DNA from: Gracilariopsis chorda
Lineage: Eukaryota; Rhodophyta; Florideophyceae; Gracilariales; Gracilariaceae
Direction of reading: 5' to 3'
Length of the DNA stretch: 57,622 nucleotides
Assembly (NCBI GenBank): GCA_003194525.1
Contig: NBIV01000353.1
Span: forward strand, 1 to 57,622
Both the position numbers and the translations under genes were made by a program. This document shows positions 42,902-55,891 of the stretch, piece after piece. Each line of letters opens with the position of its first letter. Position 1 is the first letter of the stretch. The notes under the pieces are model-generated. The model was not told the origin of the DNA. It saw only the letters and a list, made by a program, of their open reading frames with translations, and ran no database searches.

Positions 42902-43273
42902 GTGCGACACGAGAGATTGGCTCCGAAGAAACTGGGCAGGGATATTTTGTTAGCTCTTCAGCACAAAAACAAGATAGAACTGCTCAAAAAAGGGAAAAGA
43001 AAATGCAAGATAGACGAGCAGGATAGTGGAGATGCGATAGACAATAGAAAGGATGGAGGGCGTGAAAAGGAATCTTATTGTGTGGTAGGAATTGAAAAAT
43101 TTGGCGACATAATTCAAACAGCGTTCTCATCCCTTGAGAATGGCTTTCCAATTGAAGATGAAAATGCTGAAGTAGATAGGAACGAGTCGCACCGAGAATA
43201 TCTAGAGGTAGTTCGGAGGAAAGAGAGGATGTGGTATGGAAAGGAGTACGACAAATGTGTACTGCATTACTAA
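42902..43273 (+). pseudogene. Unrecognised coding remnant
   Basis: A 123-residue frame rich in Lys/Glu with ordinary composition; its first codon is not ATG. Further plus-strand frames follow (43452-43850, 43894-44364), changing frame repeatedly. Together they suggest a degraded plus-strand gene of about 1.6 kb whose family I cannot name. Confidence 0.3.
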
Positions 43274-44551
43274 CGACGAAGCCTAATGAGATTTGATGAC
43301 TCCGCATCTTTTATTTCTAGTCTCATCGAAGAGATGCTGCAATTGATATGGAAGAGAGATGCTAACAACACTGGGAACAGTGACGTAGACGATAAGGGAA
43401 GAAGGAGCACAGGGAGAGGACGGAATATCGCATCCATTCCTGGCGTCGCGAATGAATCGAATAAGAATTGGGAAGTATCTGATCGGCCATTCTTCGTGTT
43501 TCAAACGTGTAGAGCAGAAGAGACGTTTGGATTGCAACGATTTCAAAAGAGACCTGAGAGGTTCGTACAAGACCATCACCTCATCAATGCGCGTTTACGT
43601 TGTATGCGCTATAAAGGTCTCCATTCTTGTCGTTCAGCAATACTTGCAAACTTGCAGAGTTCTACAATGGTTTGCTCGCTCTCGAGAACGCCCACTCATA
43701 TTCATGAACCATCGTTCATTTCTGATACCAATTCAATCAAATATTATGATGCTTTTATCACATCAATTTGTAATAGAACCAGAGAATAGAGGAAGGAAAA
43801 GGCTTTCATGGATGCAGCTGGTCGTTGGAAGTGTTTTGAAGACACTTTGATTCTCTTATATGATCGGAAACGCGGCTGTTACCGAGGACGTCAGTGGGGA
43901 TTAAACACGGTCCTGCTCTTGGGGTCGTAACAGCTCCTTTACCACAAAAGAATGCAAGTCAGGAAGGCATACGTCTTCCTCGCCTTGCGCCTCGTAGTGG
44001 TAGAGAAGAAATGCTACGAAGTGGGCATGTACCTTGCGTTGCAGCGGGGCTGGACTCTGTGGAGAATTGTTTCGAAGATGTAGAATGCACGGAGTCTGGC
44101 AACAAAATTCCCGAAGCGCATGCAAACAGATGTGCAGAGAGAAGAACAGATATTGAACTCACGGTGGCCGAAGGTAATACAGAGAACAGCTGGGACAGAT
44201 GCGAAGATGTCTCCGCTCCGGATGAATTATCAAACCACAGTGTAGTACAGGACAAAAGCCTTGCCATAGATAGTTCTTGGGCTACGATTCTGTTCTTCCC
44301 TACCATCTCTTTGGAAATAACTCAGCAGAAGACTCTTTGCAGTATTTTCAGGATATCTCTTTGAAAGAATCATCGGACGAGAGCGCTAAGAATCTGACTG
44401 CCGCAGCAGACGCCGCAGAGAAAGGGAGGGCGCTGTTTTTAGAATCTGCAGGATCTTTTATATCAGAGGTACAGGAGAACGCCTCCGGGTCATATGTTCT
44501 GTAACAAGTACACCACATTGCGTCTTGCTTTGGGTTCCTTTTCTTTAATCG

Positions 44552-45464
44552 TGTAGTGCAATACATTCCCGCGTACGGGCGATGGTGAAACTCATATCTG
44601 AGGTGTACTCGGTGCGAGCGATGAAGCGGGATGCATGAATTTTAGCCCCCGTTTACCGGGCTAATTAGCGGTCGGGTTACCCAGGGTGGTTATGGGAACA
44701 TTCATATTTTGTGGTACTTGCCTGGCAAGGGTGGAGGACACGTGGCTACAGCCCCGGCCAGGAGGCCCAAAACGGCTACTTATTTTAGTATAGTTTAGGG
44801 GTTAACTTTACTTAGGCTAGTGCACTACCTACTGTACTGCACTGAGCTAGTACTTGAGCGTCGGCCGCACGGCGGCGAGCTCACCAAGAAATGTAACAAG
44901 AGTTCGGCTCTGACTCTATTCGCCATGCGAAGTGTCTAACTCCTCGCGGAGGTACACCGCTTGCCCGATAGTTTCACCCGACTCGCACCACCGAGGAGAC
45001 CGTGCTCGTCGTACCCAGTGGGTTGTGACCACTCGTGGTATTCATTGTTGTCGTGTGACCGCCCGTAAAGGCCCTATCTCCGCCCCAGTTTTGGGTATTG
45101 ATATTACCGACGTGTGTCGTGAGACCGTGAGACCATCCCTTCCCCTCATATCCCCTAACCGCCGCGCGGTGCGTGTTCGTGTGTGTGTACCGGCACCCCC
45201 CTCCGGGGTCTGTTCCCGCTTTCCGCACGCCCCCGTCGGGTGGTCCCTTTCCCTCTTTTGTTCCCCTGTTCGCAGGCTACTTCCGGACCAGCCGTGGTTC
45301 CGACCCGTTCTAACCCCTAAACCTCCGAGGTACATCCAGGCTCCCGACGGAGTTACACCCGTCATACGGGACACGGAGGGCTCTACCCAGCTGGGCCTAC
45401 CTCTCCAAGAGAGCAAGGCTTCGAGCTGCCTTGGGTGCCTTTCCCACACCGGGATTGCACCACA
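44552..45464 (+). mobile_element. Solo LTR of the left Gypsy family with 5-bp target duplication
   Basis: Exactly 913 bp, beginning TGTAGTGCAATACATTCC and ending GATTGCACCACA, in opposite orientation to the LTR at 4363-5275. It is flanked by AATCG on both sides (44547-44551 and 45465-45469). With no internal sequence present, it is the product of recombination between the LTRs of a full element. Few differences from the left LTR suggest recent activity of the family. Confidence 0.93.
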
Positions 45465-45469
45465 AATCG

Positions 45470-46119
45470 CACATCAACCTATCAGAAGCATCTAACCGCT
45501 GTCTCTGGTAGCGAAGGTACTATGAGGAATACTTCTGTGCTTGAAAGGGCAGTCATTAGGTGCAACGGCATATCCTGTCCATTTGAGTGGGTTATAAGAA
45601 CTCGAAATGCGATGTCGAGAAAGGAGGGAGATGAAGGCAAGGTGAAACTGTACTCATGCCACATGAAAGCTACGATGCATAGCCACGGTTCTGATCTCGC
45701 ATTATTCAGAAAGCACCTACCGCCAGATCTCCAAAATGAAGCCTCAGAACTGAAACACGAGCTCCATTTTCCATTTGGTGATATTACGCGGCTGTTGGAA
45801 CGAAAGCATGGACTCATCGTAGAATTGCTCTCTGCCGCTATTGGTACCAAAGTACATACTAGAGAATATTATCCTATATTGTACGTCTTACGCCCTGCAG
45901 ATGTTTGTGGATCTGACTGTAACGCCCCATAAACAGTACGTAGTCCTCGATGCGAACGTCAAAACGGTCTCCAGGGAAAGGTGGCCGGATGTAATGGTTA
46001 CAGATGAAGAACTTCTGGAAGAAGTTGTGGTCTTCAAGTTCCAATGCTTGGGGGAATCCAAGATCTTCAACCGTACACAACAGCCGAGAAACTTCTATGA
46101 GGTTTATATGGCTTTTTGA
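45470..46119 (+). pseudogene. Zinc-finger (WRKY/GCM1-like) protein remnant, LTR-interrupted
   Basis: Starting directly after the LTR target duplication, a frame runs to 45932 and a second one to 46119. The first has IRCNGISCPFEW, then CHMKATMHSH, a C-x4-C...H-x-H pattern like the WRKY/GCM1 fingers found in host factors and in Mutator-like transposases. A conserved-looking FRKHLPPDLQNEASELK segment and RLLERKHGLIVELL follow. The upstream part would lie before 44547, but no clear join was found. Assignment to a transposase is a guess. Confidence 0.35.
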
Positions 46120-47351
46120 GCCAATTCATCCTCCAGGTCTCCCCTTCAAGATCTACTTGCAGCTTGCACTTGCGGTTAGCACGCAATGGAAGACTTTCCC
46201 TGTAGTCATATAGTCCGCTGTGCTGTTACTTATCCAGAGATATAGCTTCACAACGACGGTATAAGCAGAGTATTTGGATCGCGAGTCCAAATTGAGCTTC
46301 TCTTTGATAATTATTGGAAGCACAATGCAGACGAGAGTACGACGATCTAGCCCTTTCACCTGAGGCGCACAATTGGAAACCACATTAGAACATTAAGGTT
46401 AGCCAGCAAAAGAACATTTCTCAGGACGCTAAAGAAGCCGTTGAAAATCGGGAGTTAGATATAATTAGCGAGGAACACGAAGAGGTTGAATCATACCGTT
46501 CATGGTCGGACGGATGGGCAATGTTCGACAAAGTACATTGATTGGCTACTGGGTTAGGACCTTCAGCAGTTCGCATCTTAAAAAACGTCTTCGAGCACGC
46601 CATCAATTCACTTTCCAAAGTCCATTTCCCATTACCTCCATGTGCGAACACTCTCCAAAGATACAATTCAGTGCGAAATCTTATCCCAGAACATAGAGCA
46701 AATTCTGCAACCGGTCACCAATATTTGAGAACCCGAACCCGGGATATACTCATAGACAAAAGCAAAAGCGAGGTTGTTTGGAATCAGAAAAAAAGAAGAA
46801 AACAAGACCGACAAAAATTATTCAGCCACACACCATAGGATGGCAAACTTTGAGTTCCATTCAATCAGCTAGGGACTTCCAAAATTTGACGTCGTCGACG
46901 CAAAGGAAGATCTTTAACGAAGCCATTAACAAGGGTCTTGTTATCATAAATGGTCTTTAAACCGACAATCTAGTTCTTGGGTTCAATAAAATTTCATGTC
47001 GCAGCATAGAGTAAAATTTAGCCAAGTATGATGATCCCATCACTAAAGTGCAACGCTTTCAGCGGTATCACCACTACTTGGTGTCATATTCCGCTTTGGC
47101 GATGCTCACATCCCGACTGTGAAGTATGAGTAATGCACCGGTATTCAGTCTCCGTTGGAAGGGCCCCAATTTGGATTGCAGTTTGAAGTGCAATGCCCTC
47201 AGAGAGGGATTCTTGGTACTTGGTAGACTTCCCGAATGTTTCGGTAATGTAGTCATTGCATGAACTATGACCACTAATGGTGGATTTGACACGTGGGACA
47301 CGGAAGAGTCAATTGGCGGTTGGCCACAGTAGTGGGCATGAACCACCAACG
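46120..47351. other. Region with one coding-like fragment
   Basis: Plus-strand frames at 46542-46838 and 46778-46960 read as plausible protein (VRILKNVFEHAINSLSKVHF) and may continue the decayed gene before them. No family was recognised. Confidence 0.3.
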
Positions 47352-47980
47352 TGGAGTAATTTAGGTAATTCTATTTATTGTTTTTACACCCATTTCTGGG
47401 ATGGTTAGTACTTAGCGCCGGCGGGCTGCCGTCGCACCAGTAAACCTTGCCCAACAAGGGACCCCAACCTGGGGAATTGGCTCGAGACCTCACTGCCTTC
47501 GCTCGTTCTCTGCTCCTCTTTGGAGGGAAGCACCGTCGCATACGGGAAGTCTAACCCCCTTGCCTATCTAAAGGACCCGATTATTCGGATTTTTATTGCA
47601 GCTTTCTTGGCGTTCGCCTTGTATAAGGTTTATTTACCGGCACTGCCGTTAGTCTTCGTCAGGACACTCGTGACTCAGCACCCCCTTATTTTCCCTTTAT
47701 AGGGTGGCTTTCCCGCTACCCACGGTTCTTGTTCGCGCATGCCACTAACGTGGAAACCTCACCTCTCTAGAGGACGACCACCCCCATACACCGCTCCTGC
47801 GGATACCGGATTCTTGCCTCAACCTCCCTGCGCAAGTCGCGACGGATGGCCTCGGCCTTACAACGCGACATCTTCGTGCCACTCCTGGGAGGGCTCTACC
47901 CAACTGGGCTCACCTCTAACGAGGAAAGATCCCGAACGTCTTTCGGTGCGCTCCTGCTTCCGGGCATTGCACTGTACAGG
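47352..47980 (+). repeat. Diverged Gypsy-type LTR
   Basis: It shares ordered blocks with 31283-31976, including AATTCTATTTATT near the start, CAACAAGGG, AGATCCCGAACGTCTTTCG and GGGCATTGCAC at the end. It shares weaker blocks with the 913-bp family (GGGCTCTACCCA). No internal region and no target duplication were seen. The start is placed by alignment and may be off by tens of bases. Confidence 0.55.
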
Positions 47981-50343
47981 TGTAGTGCGCAGCATTTTTG
48001 GCATGTGCCACACGTGTGTAGAATTAGAAGCCCCCTTAGAAATATTATAAGTTAATTTCATTGTACTTTCAGGGAGCCGACCACCATTACTTATGTGAGT
48101 GACCTCCGGCAACCCGGGTCAAAGTAAACGCAGCACGCGAGTGTCGGCTCTGACTCAGGACCCCTGGTGAGTGTTGGCCTCCGTCCAGAGAGACGCCACT
48201 TACTGCAGGCCTTGTTACCCACCTTGTGGAGTTTTCAACACATTCTGACTACTATTTTGTTTGTTTCTGTGCGCGCTTTTGCTGTTGCTGTTTTCCCCCG
48301 TATAAAGATGTAGCTGTACGGCGACTACTGGTGATTTCCATTGCCTCGTTCACCAACGCCCTACTTGTGTGGTTAGCGTGCCACCCTTACGCGTCGCCCA
48401 CCACTCTTATGTAGCCACATATCCCCGCGCCGTTTTGATATCTCTTTTAAGCAAAACCCCGCTCTCGATTTCTTGGATTTCTTTGAAATGCTTTCATATT
48501 TTTCATGCAGAAAGCAGGTATCTTCATTGTTTCCATACTGTTTCATCCCCGCGGAGTTCGTTCGTCCTTCTGCGATGTATTTTTCATTAGCTTCTTGTAC
48601 GTGCTTCAGTTCAATGCGGGCATGGCTTATAATAACTTGGTTTTCTATTCCGTTCTCATATAATCTTGCGTTGATACACTTCAGCACTCAAATGCTGTCA
48701 CCGCTAGTCCTGCAACGATCTTTATAAATATTCCTGCAGAATGTCGCTCTCCATCTTCACCCTCCTTTCACACATCCACTTCGATACCTCCTTAACCCTG
48801 TGTTCCGCTTTCTGTATAATCGCCTACCCTGCCTTTCAACCGTAATTTTCCGTTCGTTCCTAGCCCTTGTTTCTGGATTGTCGCTCTGCTTCTACATAAA
48901 ATTCATTGGCAAACATGGATACTATGGATAACACAGGCGCAGTAATCCACTTCGAGCTCATCAAATTGGTCTTGAGTCCCGCTTTCCGATACGGGATCTA
49001 TCAATCAGGTGACGACAGTGGGTTTGAAGTGCGTGTGCGTACAATATGGCCCAGAGAGTCTCATTCTCACTTCTCCCAGGATCTAAGACCTCCCGGCCTT
49101 TCTCGTCACCGAGAGCCAGCAGAAGCACAAAATGACAATTATTTCTGCCATACTTTCATGATTTTCTTCATATTTCCCCTCTCCCTAGCCAGCACAACCA
49201 CCACGTCTTGCAACCTTGGCATATGCGACAAGATGGATCGCTCCTCTTTGCCATTTCACCAATATCGCCTCCGTCGGTTGCCTTTGAAGCAGCGTATTGT
49301 CATGCCTGGATTGATTTGGCGGTTGCCTCACTTGGAACCTTTTAGTTCTGCGTTAATGTCATTCTCATTAAGAACAGAAGCACAGGCTACCATGCCTTTC
49401 ACAGCCTCGCACCCTTAGTTAGGCATCCCATCAACACAACTTCCCTACATCCATTGAAGTTCTTTGCCCCGGTCTTCATCGCTCTCTTCCCAATCTTATG
49501 CGTGACCAACAACGGGAGAATGTCGCCCTGTTTCTTGTCGGGTTGTCATCATTCCTGTTTCCACTTGCTGATTTATCATCTTTCAAGATGTGAATATATA
49601 GTGGAGGAATGGTATCTCCAAAACTTTTATTGTACGCAGCTGGCAACATATCTACAGGGATGCTCACTGCATCTCTTCCGTTCTTCCCCAGCCATATTTC
49701 TGCTACCTATGTGTTTATCCATCTCGCATGGGATGAAATACGTGTCCTACACAAAGGAGGGGTAATATATCACTTGCGTTAAGCATCTGCTGTGATCTGA
49801 TCCGTGAGCAGATACTCGTTTTTGAACGACCCAGAATCAAACACGGCTTTTGATTCTTTACCCTGTATTCTGGGCTTGATCTCTGTGATCATCACCGTCA
49901 TCAGCGCACTGTATCCGGCTATGTCGAAAGTAGTCGGGAATAGATCTCAACGAGATGCAGTTTCGCCATCCGACCGCTGCGACCGAACATTGTCTTCGCT
50001 GCGCTTCTAGCCGTCATTTGTGCTGCAGGAGTGATTTGGTCGCTGTTCGGATCAATATCAAGCATCCAGAAGGCTGCCGGTGCAACCATTGATAGGTGCG
50101 AGCTCCCAACTTTAACTTTCAAAGGCAATGATTAAATGCAAACCGCTTGGTCTTCTCCTGGAAGGTGAGAACGGCAGGAACAGTGAATTCCCTGTTCTGA
50201 ATGTGAGCAAACGACGATATCAGCCACTGTGTTCACAAGGATTTGAGTACCCTCGAGTCTCTCAAATCCCCTTGCACGCGTTCTTTTTGGTGTTACCTGG
50301 GGGTATCTTTGCTTTTCTGTACGGCCTATATCTGGAACCAGAT
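47981..50343. other. No recognised gene
   Basis: Open frames such as 48906-49418 are present but show no domain, and they may be chance. No repeats were identified with confidence. Confidence 0.3.
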
Positions 50344-50571
50344 TGTAGCTGCATTGGCTAGTTACCAGAGAAGCATATACATTTTGTCAGTGCTCTCCAT
50401 GGAGAACTGAAAAGGGTACAGACATTTTAACGTTAGCACAGAGACATATCTACTGTCTGTTAGTCGATAACAACGGACACCCTACATAACTCCCTCAATA
50501 GAGTTCTCGGCTTGGCAGAAAGAGGTATCGAACCATCGACATAGTCATACATTTTGAAAAACATGCCATAC
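50344..50571 (+). repeat. 5' terminal repeat of the degraded Gypsy element (228 bp)
   Basis: Begins TGTAGCTGCATTGG and ends CATGCCATAC. It aligns to 55664-55891 over its whole length, at roughly three quarters identity by eye. It contains TGGCAGAAAGAGGTATCGAA, which looks like a primer-binding site (TGG plus acceptor and T-arm complement) about 60 nt before the end of the repeat, so the true LTR may end just before it. Confidence 0.75.
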
Positions 50572-50648
50572 TGATCACTAACTTGTTTTTGCTAGTCTGT
50601 TCGATCTAAATTCATAGCATCTACTGCGGTAGATACACAACTTTCAGC

Positions 50649-50975
50649 ATGGATCTAAACCCCGCGTTTCGGCCACCAAACAATGAACATAACTCAACAC
50701 TAATTTCATCACCAATCAATCACTCTTGTCTTTCTCGAATCGATGCAGAATCAATTTGCGTTTTCCATCGATTATGTGATTGTTATTGCAAAGAAATTCA
50801 AAAGCGAGGTCAAAAACTTCGGGTAAGCAATTTCACTTCATTTGAGCCTGATGAGCCTGTCATTCTAACGTTTTGCGTATACTCGGAGTATATTGAGTCG
50901 GCCACTGCGCTTGGAATATTTCTGAAGCTCACTAAAGCGCTTACTGCCGATGGGTTAAGCGAGTATTTGGAATGA
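50649..50975 (+). pseudogene. gag: Gypsy gag N-terminal remnant
   Basis: A 108-residue frame from ATG 50649. It is placed directly after the 5' repeat and contains SRIDAESICVFHRLCDCYC and VILTFCVYSEYIESATAL, a pattern I associate with Gag of Gypsy elements of oomycete/algal type. It stops at 50975, and the remainder up to 52350 is too degraded to read. Confidence 0.5.
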
Positions 50976-52356
50976 AAGCCGAGGTCTCGAAGGAATTCGC
51001 TAATTTGGCTACCCTTGACAAGGTTGAGCAAAGTGAATTTTAGATGCACAGGCTGACGTTGATGCCAATTTTCGAATCCACACATTTTTCATCAATTATC
51101 GTCCTCTCCTCCGGCAAAATGGACTTACGTGGATACTACAATCAAACCCAAAGGTTGCAGTATACCATGTGTTCTTGTGCACTTTCACGGTCGGAAGGCG
51201 CGCGTGGTTGGTTGTGAAGTCGAGGCTTCGTAGTTCGATGCCTCCGCTTTACTTGGTGGTGTTGTATCTCTATCTTATATACTATTCAGGTGTTTCCCTA
51301 TTCGGAAACACCTTCTAGGCGGAGGGTAGTTATCTTGCGTGGACAACAATACGTGGTAGGACGAATTCATAACAATTCATCCGTTCCTTGAATTGCGTGG
51401 CTTCCCCTAGTGGGTTGCTTGCCACCCACTACAGTTCTTCAGCAATCAAGCCCAAGTCTTGGCGTAACAAACTGGAGTCTGATTTGCAATTCTCACACCA
51501 TGAACTACATAGCGACTTCACTGGCTTCATGGCCCATGCAGTTAAGGTATTTGACGCCTTTCAACTATTGTATATTGAGGGACAGCGTGGTACATCTCAG
51601 AAGTCCATTCGTAGGACGAAACCACAGATTATCTTGGACAGAGCGCTCGTGTGATGATCATTGTTAGAAAGAGGGAAGAATTGGTAGGAAAGAAAAAGGG
51701 AAACAACAGTCATTCAGACAGGATAGGCCTCACCGGCCAGTTCCATTCTGTCCCCTTCCAATATGTAGACGGGATAGAAATAGACAATGGATTGATGATT
51801 GCGAACTATCAACTTATGAGTAGAAGGAAAAAATAAAGCAAGACCTGCTCAAAATAAACCAATGACTACGTCCTCATAAAAATTATAACAGATATGATAA
51901 CCCCTAAACAAGCAAACGTAGTAATCGTGGGCAGGGAGTGGTGGAAAGAATAAATAAGACTATACATTTTGGACCTGCTCATCAGCTAACTTCCTCATGT
52001 GATTTATCTCTTGCTGATAGCACAACACACATCAAGGCTTTGGATTGTTGCGATGATCGTAGCGACAGCAGCATCTTTTCGCTGAAGCACGCTAAGAAAT
52101 AATCTCTTCAATGCGTCGGACGAATTAGAGAAATGATGCCTATGACGCAGATTGTAGCACTCAAAGTAGGTGCGGAACGCAGAAATTCAAACTCTTTAGG
52201 TCGTGGACATCACCCCCGAACAATTTTCTATTTAATATGAGGGCAGCTGGCATTGATTAATGTGATATTTGTTTCGCTGATGACGATCTAAGTTGTGAAG
52301 ATCTCCTTATCCGACTCCCTCTACTCAGATATCTCCTAGATGACACAAGAAAACTA

Positions 52357-55300
52357 ATGGAGCAAACTCTTGCTGCGCTAGATGGTGCAGATTGTACCAA
52401 ACTTGAAGACCCTGCGGCGTTCACGAATGGTGGGATTGTTAGTCGAATGATGATAGCACGTCTAAATACAGAGAAGTCAGATCGATCTGCGGGTCCTTCT
52501 GACAGACCTCGCGTAAACTATTATCAGGCAAGAAATGAAGAACATCCATCTCAAACGCTTCTCTTCTGGATATGGTCGACCTTGATCAGCACGAAGAAGT
52601 TTGTCATGCCGTTAAGCAAGTGATGGACACTGCGATTTCAAATGGTTTTCTAGATTCTGCTCATCATACCTTGCGGTGCAAATTGCAAGCTCATGTTGAC
52701 ACTTTTGGCACCGCGTTCTCTTCGGGACCACCAGCCCACCTCAAGCTGCTGAAAATACAGCTGACAGCTGATCTAAAACCAGTCAAAAGTACACTTGCGG
52801 AACTAATCGCAGGAACAGGAAGAATTCTTGTCATCTTTCGTCCAGAAGCCGATGCAGCAAGGCTTAGGTTACCCAAACCCAACTTTCCCTTGGGCTTAGC
52901 CCAGTGCTTGTTCCAATACGAGGATCTGCCAGATTCCATTTCACTTTTGACCTCAACCTGGTTAATAAGTATACTATCCACCACCTATATCCGATGCCGA
53001 ACATTGAACATGAACTCACCAAACTTTCTGATTCTCACAATTTTGCTTCTTTTGATCTATCGCATGGGTACTGGCAGTTTCCACTCGAGGAGGAATCTCA
53101 ACTATTTTAATCCTTTATCACCCCAAAAGACATATACTCTCCAACTCGTGTCTTACACGACACTACTAATGATGTTACTTATTTGCAGTCATCCTTTTCA
53201 CTACCTCTCTGCAGGATAATATTTGGTACTGGTTGGACGACATATTACTCCATACGGTAACAATCGAAGAACTCTTGTTCATTATGGATACTATTCTCTA
53301 ATTCTATTCAGAGTAAAATATCAAACTCCACCCTGCAAAGTGTATTTTGTTGCAATGACTATCAAGAGGCGTGGTCTTCTAATATCTAGTAAAGGAGTTC
53401 GAGTTGATCCGCGTGGATTGGATGGTCTCTTGTCAATGGCAGACCCGCATACTGGGGTACTTCTCCAGCAATTATTGTGCGCCTTGGAATGAGTGAAGAC
53501 TGCTATTCCTGAGTTTAACTCGCTCGTCTCTCCGCTCCATTAATTTATAGAACGAGTCTACAAGCAGGCCGGCAAGAGTACTAAACGGCTGTTGTTTGCA
53601 TTTCTCTGATCTCCGCTGGATGATCCGCTAAGGAACTGCATGCATGTAAAACTTGCAAATCTGCACTATTTACTCAAGTTACTTTGAACCACTGCGACCA
53701 CTCCAGGCGTTTATGTGTTTATAAAAACGTATCTAACTTTTTCTAGTCCGGAATAGTTACTCAAGTTCGACCCCAAGACCTGAAAAGCCACGCTTGGAGC
53801 AAAACCACCAACGGTTAACATTCCTTTCCGGATCCATTAATAACACACAGCTTGGTTGATCAGTTTTTAGGAAAGGAAGCATATGCCGTTATTGCGACAC
53901 TAGAAAGAGTGCGTCGGTTGGCCGTAACACCAGAAGGTTTTGACTTGTACACCAATCGCAACAACTTAAGTTTTCTCTTCGACTTCGATTCTCTTTCGGT
54001 GGTGCCGCATTTATCACAGACCTCGGTTCTTCGCGCTACGCTTTGCCGTGCGTCTGAGCATTTACAACTACACCTGTTTCCATATACGTGGCACCGAAAA
54101 CATTTGGGCTAATATGCTCGACAGATGGTCTGCACTCCCCACAGTTCGTCGATTTGTCAATATTCCTCAGCTTTCAGAATCCAGTTCACCGAGGTTTGCT
54201 TGGCAGACTCTCCAGGAAATTCCGGAACTACAACAGAAACAAGCTGTGTCCCGTCCGACGCATTTCGCTATGGTTGAGGGCTTATGGAAGAACCCTACTT
54301 CTGCCACATGTGTACCAGATAACGGTTCTGACATGCAACTTCACCTGTGTTTCGTTGCACACAACGAGCCTAGAGGTCATCGTGGGCAAATTACAACGAA
54401 GCAAACACTGCGTCAATGGTAGTCTTGGAAAACCCTCACCTCGGACATCTGCTCCTCTACTCGTGCTTGCATTCATTGCCGTTAAACCGTAGGAGGTACC
54501 AAAATTCCTCATGCTTTTGGACCAGCTGTACATGGTATCGAGTCAAACTATTTGTTACAGTTTGAGTACATCGAACTTGATCATATTCGTATCGGTGAGA
54601 AGTATGTGTTGGTGTTATGCGAAGACCATTCAAAACTACAAATGGGTTTTCGCATTCCCTGATACCTCACCAGAGAATGCTGCGCATGCTATTATTGAAT
54701 CGCGTGCCGCGTTCAAAGTTCCAAGTAGCTTCATGTCAGATGGACCAACCTATTTTTGGAATGAAACTGTTCGCCTTGTTTGCGAAGGGCTTAAAGTTCC
54801 CCATCACTTTACCCTTCCGTACTGCCCATGGAGTAACGGTGCAGTCGAATGTTTAGGAAAAAAACTGCTTCGAGTATTTCGTGCTATTCTGTTCGAATTG
54901 CAGTTCTATCTGACCGAATGCCCCGGTCTTCTTCTGATCGTGCAAAGCGTTTTCAACAATTCTTCATCTTGTCACGGTGGCAATATAGCTCCCACAACCA
55001 CTTTTACTTGCATGATGCCTACAGCTCCAATCTCCACATTTTCTCAAACTATATCTCATAAAACGGTAAGGCTCTCCGAGGCAGTGCTGGAAAAAGCTTT
55101 CAACAATGAGCAGCTTTAGAAAGTTCTCTTGGAGTACACACACTCTTTCAGACAAGGTTGCAACAAAATCAGGAAAGATCTAGAGCTATTAGCATCAATT
55201 GGAAATCTCCCGAATTTTCTTGAAGGGGATTTTTGTGCTCGTTGTACGCGAGCACTTCAATGAGGGTGAGGAACTGGCGCTCAGGTGGAAAGGATCACGT

Positions 55301-55654
55301 CCAGTTGTTAAACCATGATCTTTATTCCATATTGAATTTCAGCGTAATGGAGACTTGGAATGTATCCATGGCAATCTTTTGAATTTTTACTCCGATCACT
55401 CTGTGGAAATGTATGCTATCATTTCGCATGTTCTATCCTCGGAGACTGGGATGCCTATAGCTAGGCTGCTCCGTCTAGAACGCACAACTGACGGACTTAA
55501 AGCGACAGTCCGCTGGAGGGGTCTACCCTATTCTGAGAACACGCCTATTGAGAAGGTATAAGAAGAAGTTCCACAAATTTTACTCCGTCGTCTTTCTCGA
55601 ACGAATACTCCGCACGATTTGGCAGAACAAACGGGTTGCATTCCTTCCCTTTGA
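52357..55654 (+). pseudogene. pol: Gypsy pol with chromodomain, heavily degraded
   Basis: Readable pieces in different frames, in order. RT has LVNKYTIHHLYPMPNIEHEL and FASFDLSHGYWQ (52950-53090), then the catalytic WLDDIL at about 53230-53247. RNase H has GFDLYTNRNNLSFLFD (53935-53985) and FHIRGTENIWANMLDRW. A zinc-binding domain with paired His and Cys lies at 54340-54480. Integrase has ELDHIRIGEKYVLV, FMSDGPTYFW and PYCPWSNGAVECLG, carrying its two Asp and the Glu. A chromodomain-like end lies at 55430-55650 (VRWRGLPYSENTPIEKV), with an in-frame TAA at 55559-55561. Chromodomains steer integration to marked chromatin. Confidence 0.82.
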
Positions 55655-55663
55655 AGATGGGAT

Positions 55664-55891
55664 TGTAGCTACATCGCTAGTAACTTAGAGAAGTATACAA
55701 GTTTTGTCAGCGCTTTCCATGGAGATCTGAAAAGGGTACAAACATTTTTACTGTTATACCGAGACATATCTGCTGTCAGTTATTCAATAACAACAGAAAC
55801 CCTACGTAAGTCACTAAGTGAAATGTAATGCTCGGCAGAAAGGGGTATCGAACCATCGACACCCTCACGCATTTTGCGAAGCATGCCATAC
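55664..55891 (+). repeat. 3' terminal repeat of the degraded Gypsy element (228 bp)
   Basis: Equivalent of 50344-50571, starting ten bases after the chromodomain frame ends. It too contains the primer-site-like sequence (CGGCAGAAAGGGGTATCG), which a normal 3' LTR should not carry in full. It could be the 5' end of a second, otherwise deleted tandem copy. Confidence 0.7.

Larger units (their letters stand above)
50344..55891 (+). mobile_element. Old degraded Ty3/Gypsy element with chromodomain
   Basis: Two 228-bp terminal repeats (50344-50571 and 55664-55891) enclose remnants in the order gag, RT, RNase H, zinc-binding domain, integrase, chromodomain. That order, with integrase last and a chromodomain at the end, marks a chromovirus-type Gypsy element. 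Frames are broken many times, so it is much older than the element at 1-5275. Confidence 0.85.

Noticed and set aside
44932..45495. Plus-strand frame of 187 codons
   Set aside because: Same LTR-encoded frame as in the left copy; runs beyond the LTR into unrelated sequence.
47352..47980. Matching 5-bp duplication around this LTR and around 31283-31976
   Set aside because: I compared the flanks at the best-aligned ends and found no identical pentamers, so none is claimed.
48906..49418. Frame of 170 codons from an ATG
   Set aside because: No domain, irregular composition after the first 60 residues and no support from neighbours; left as unassigned.
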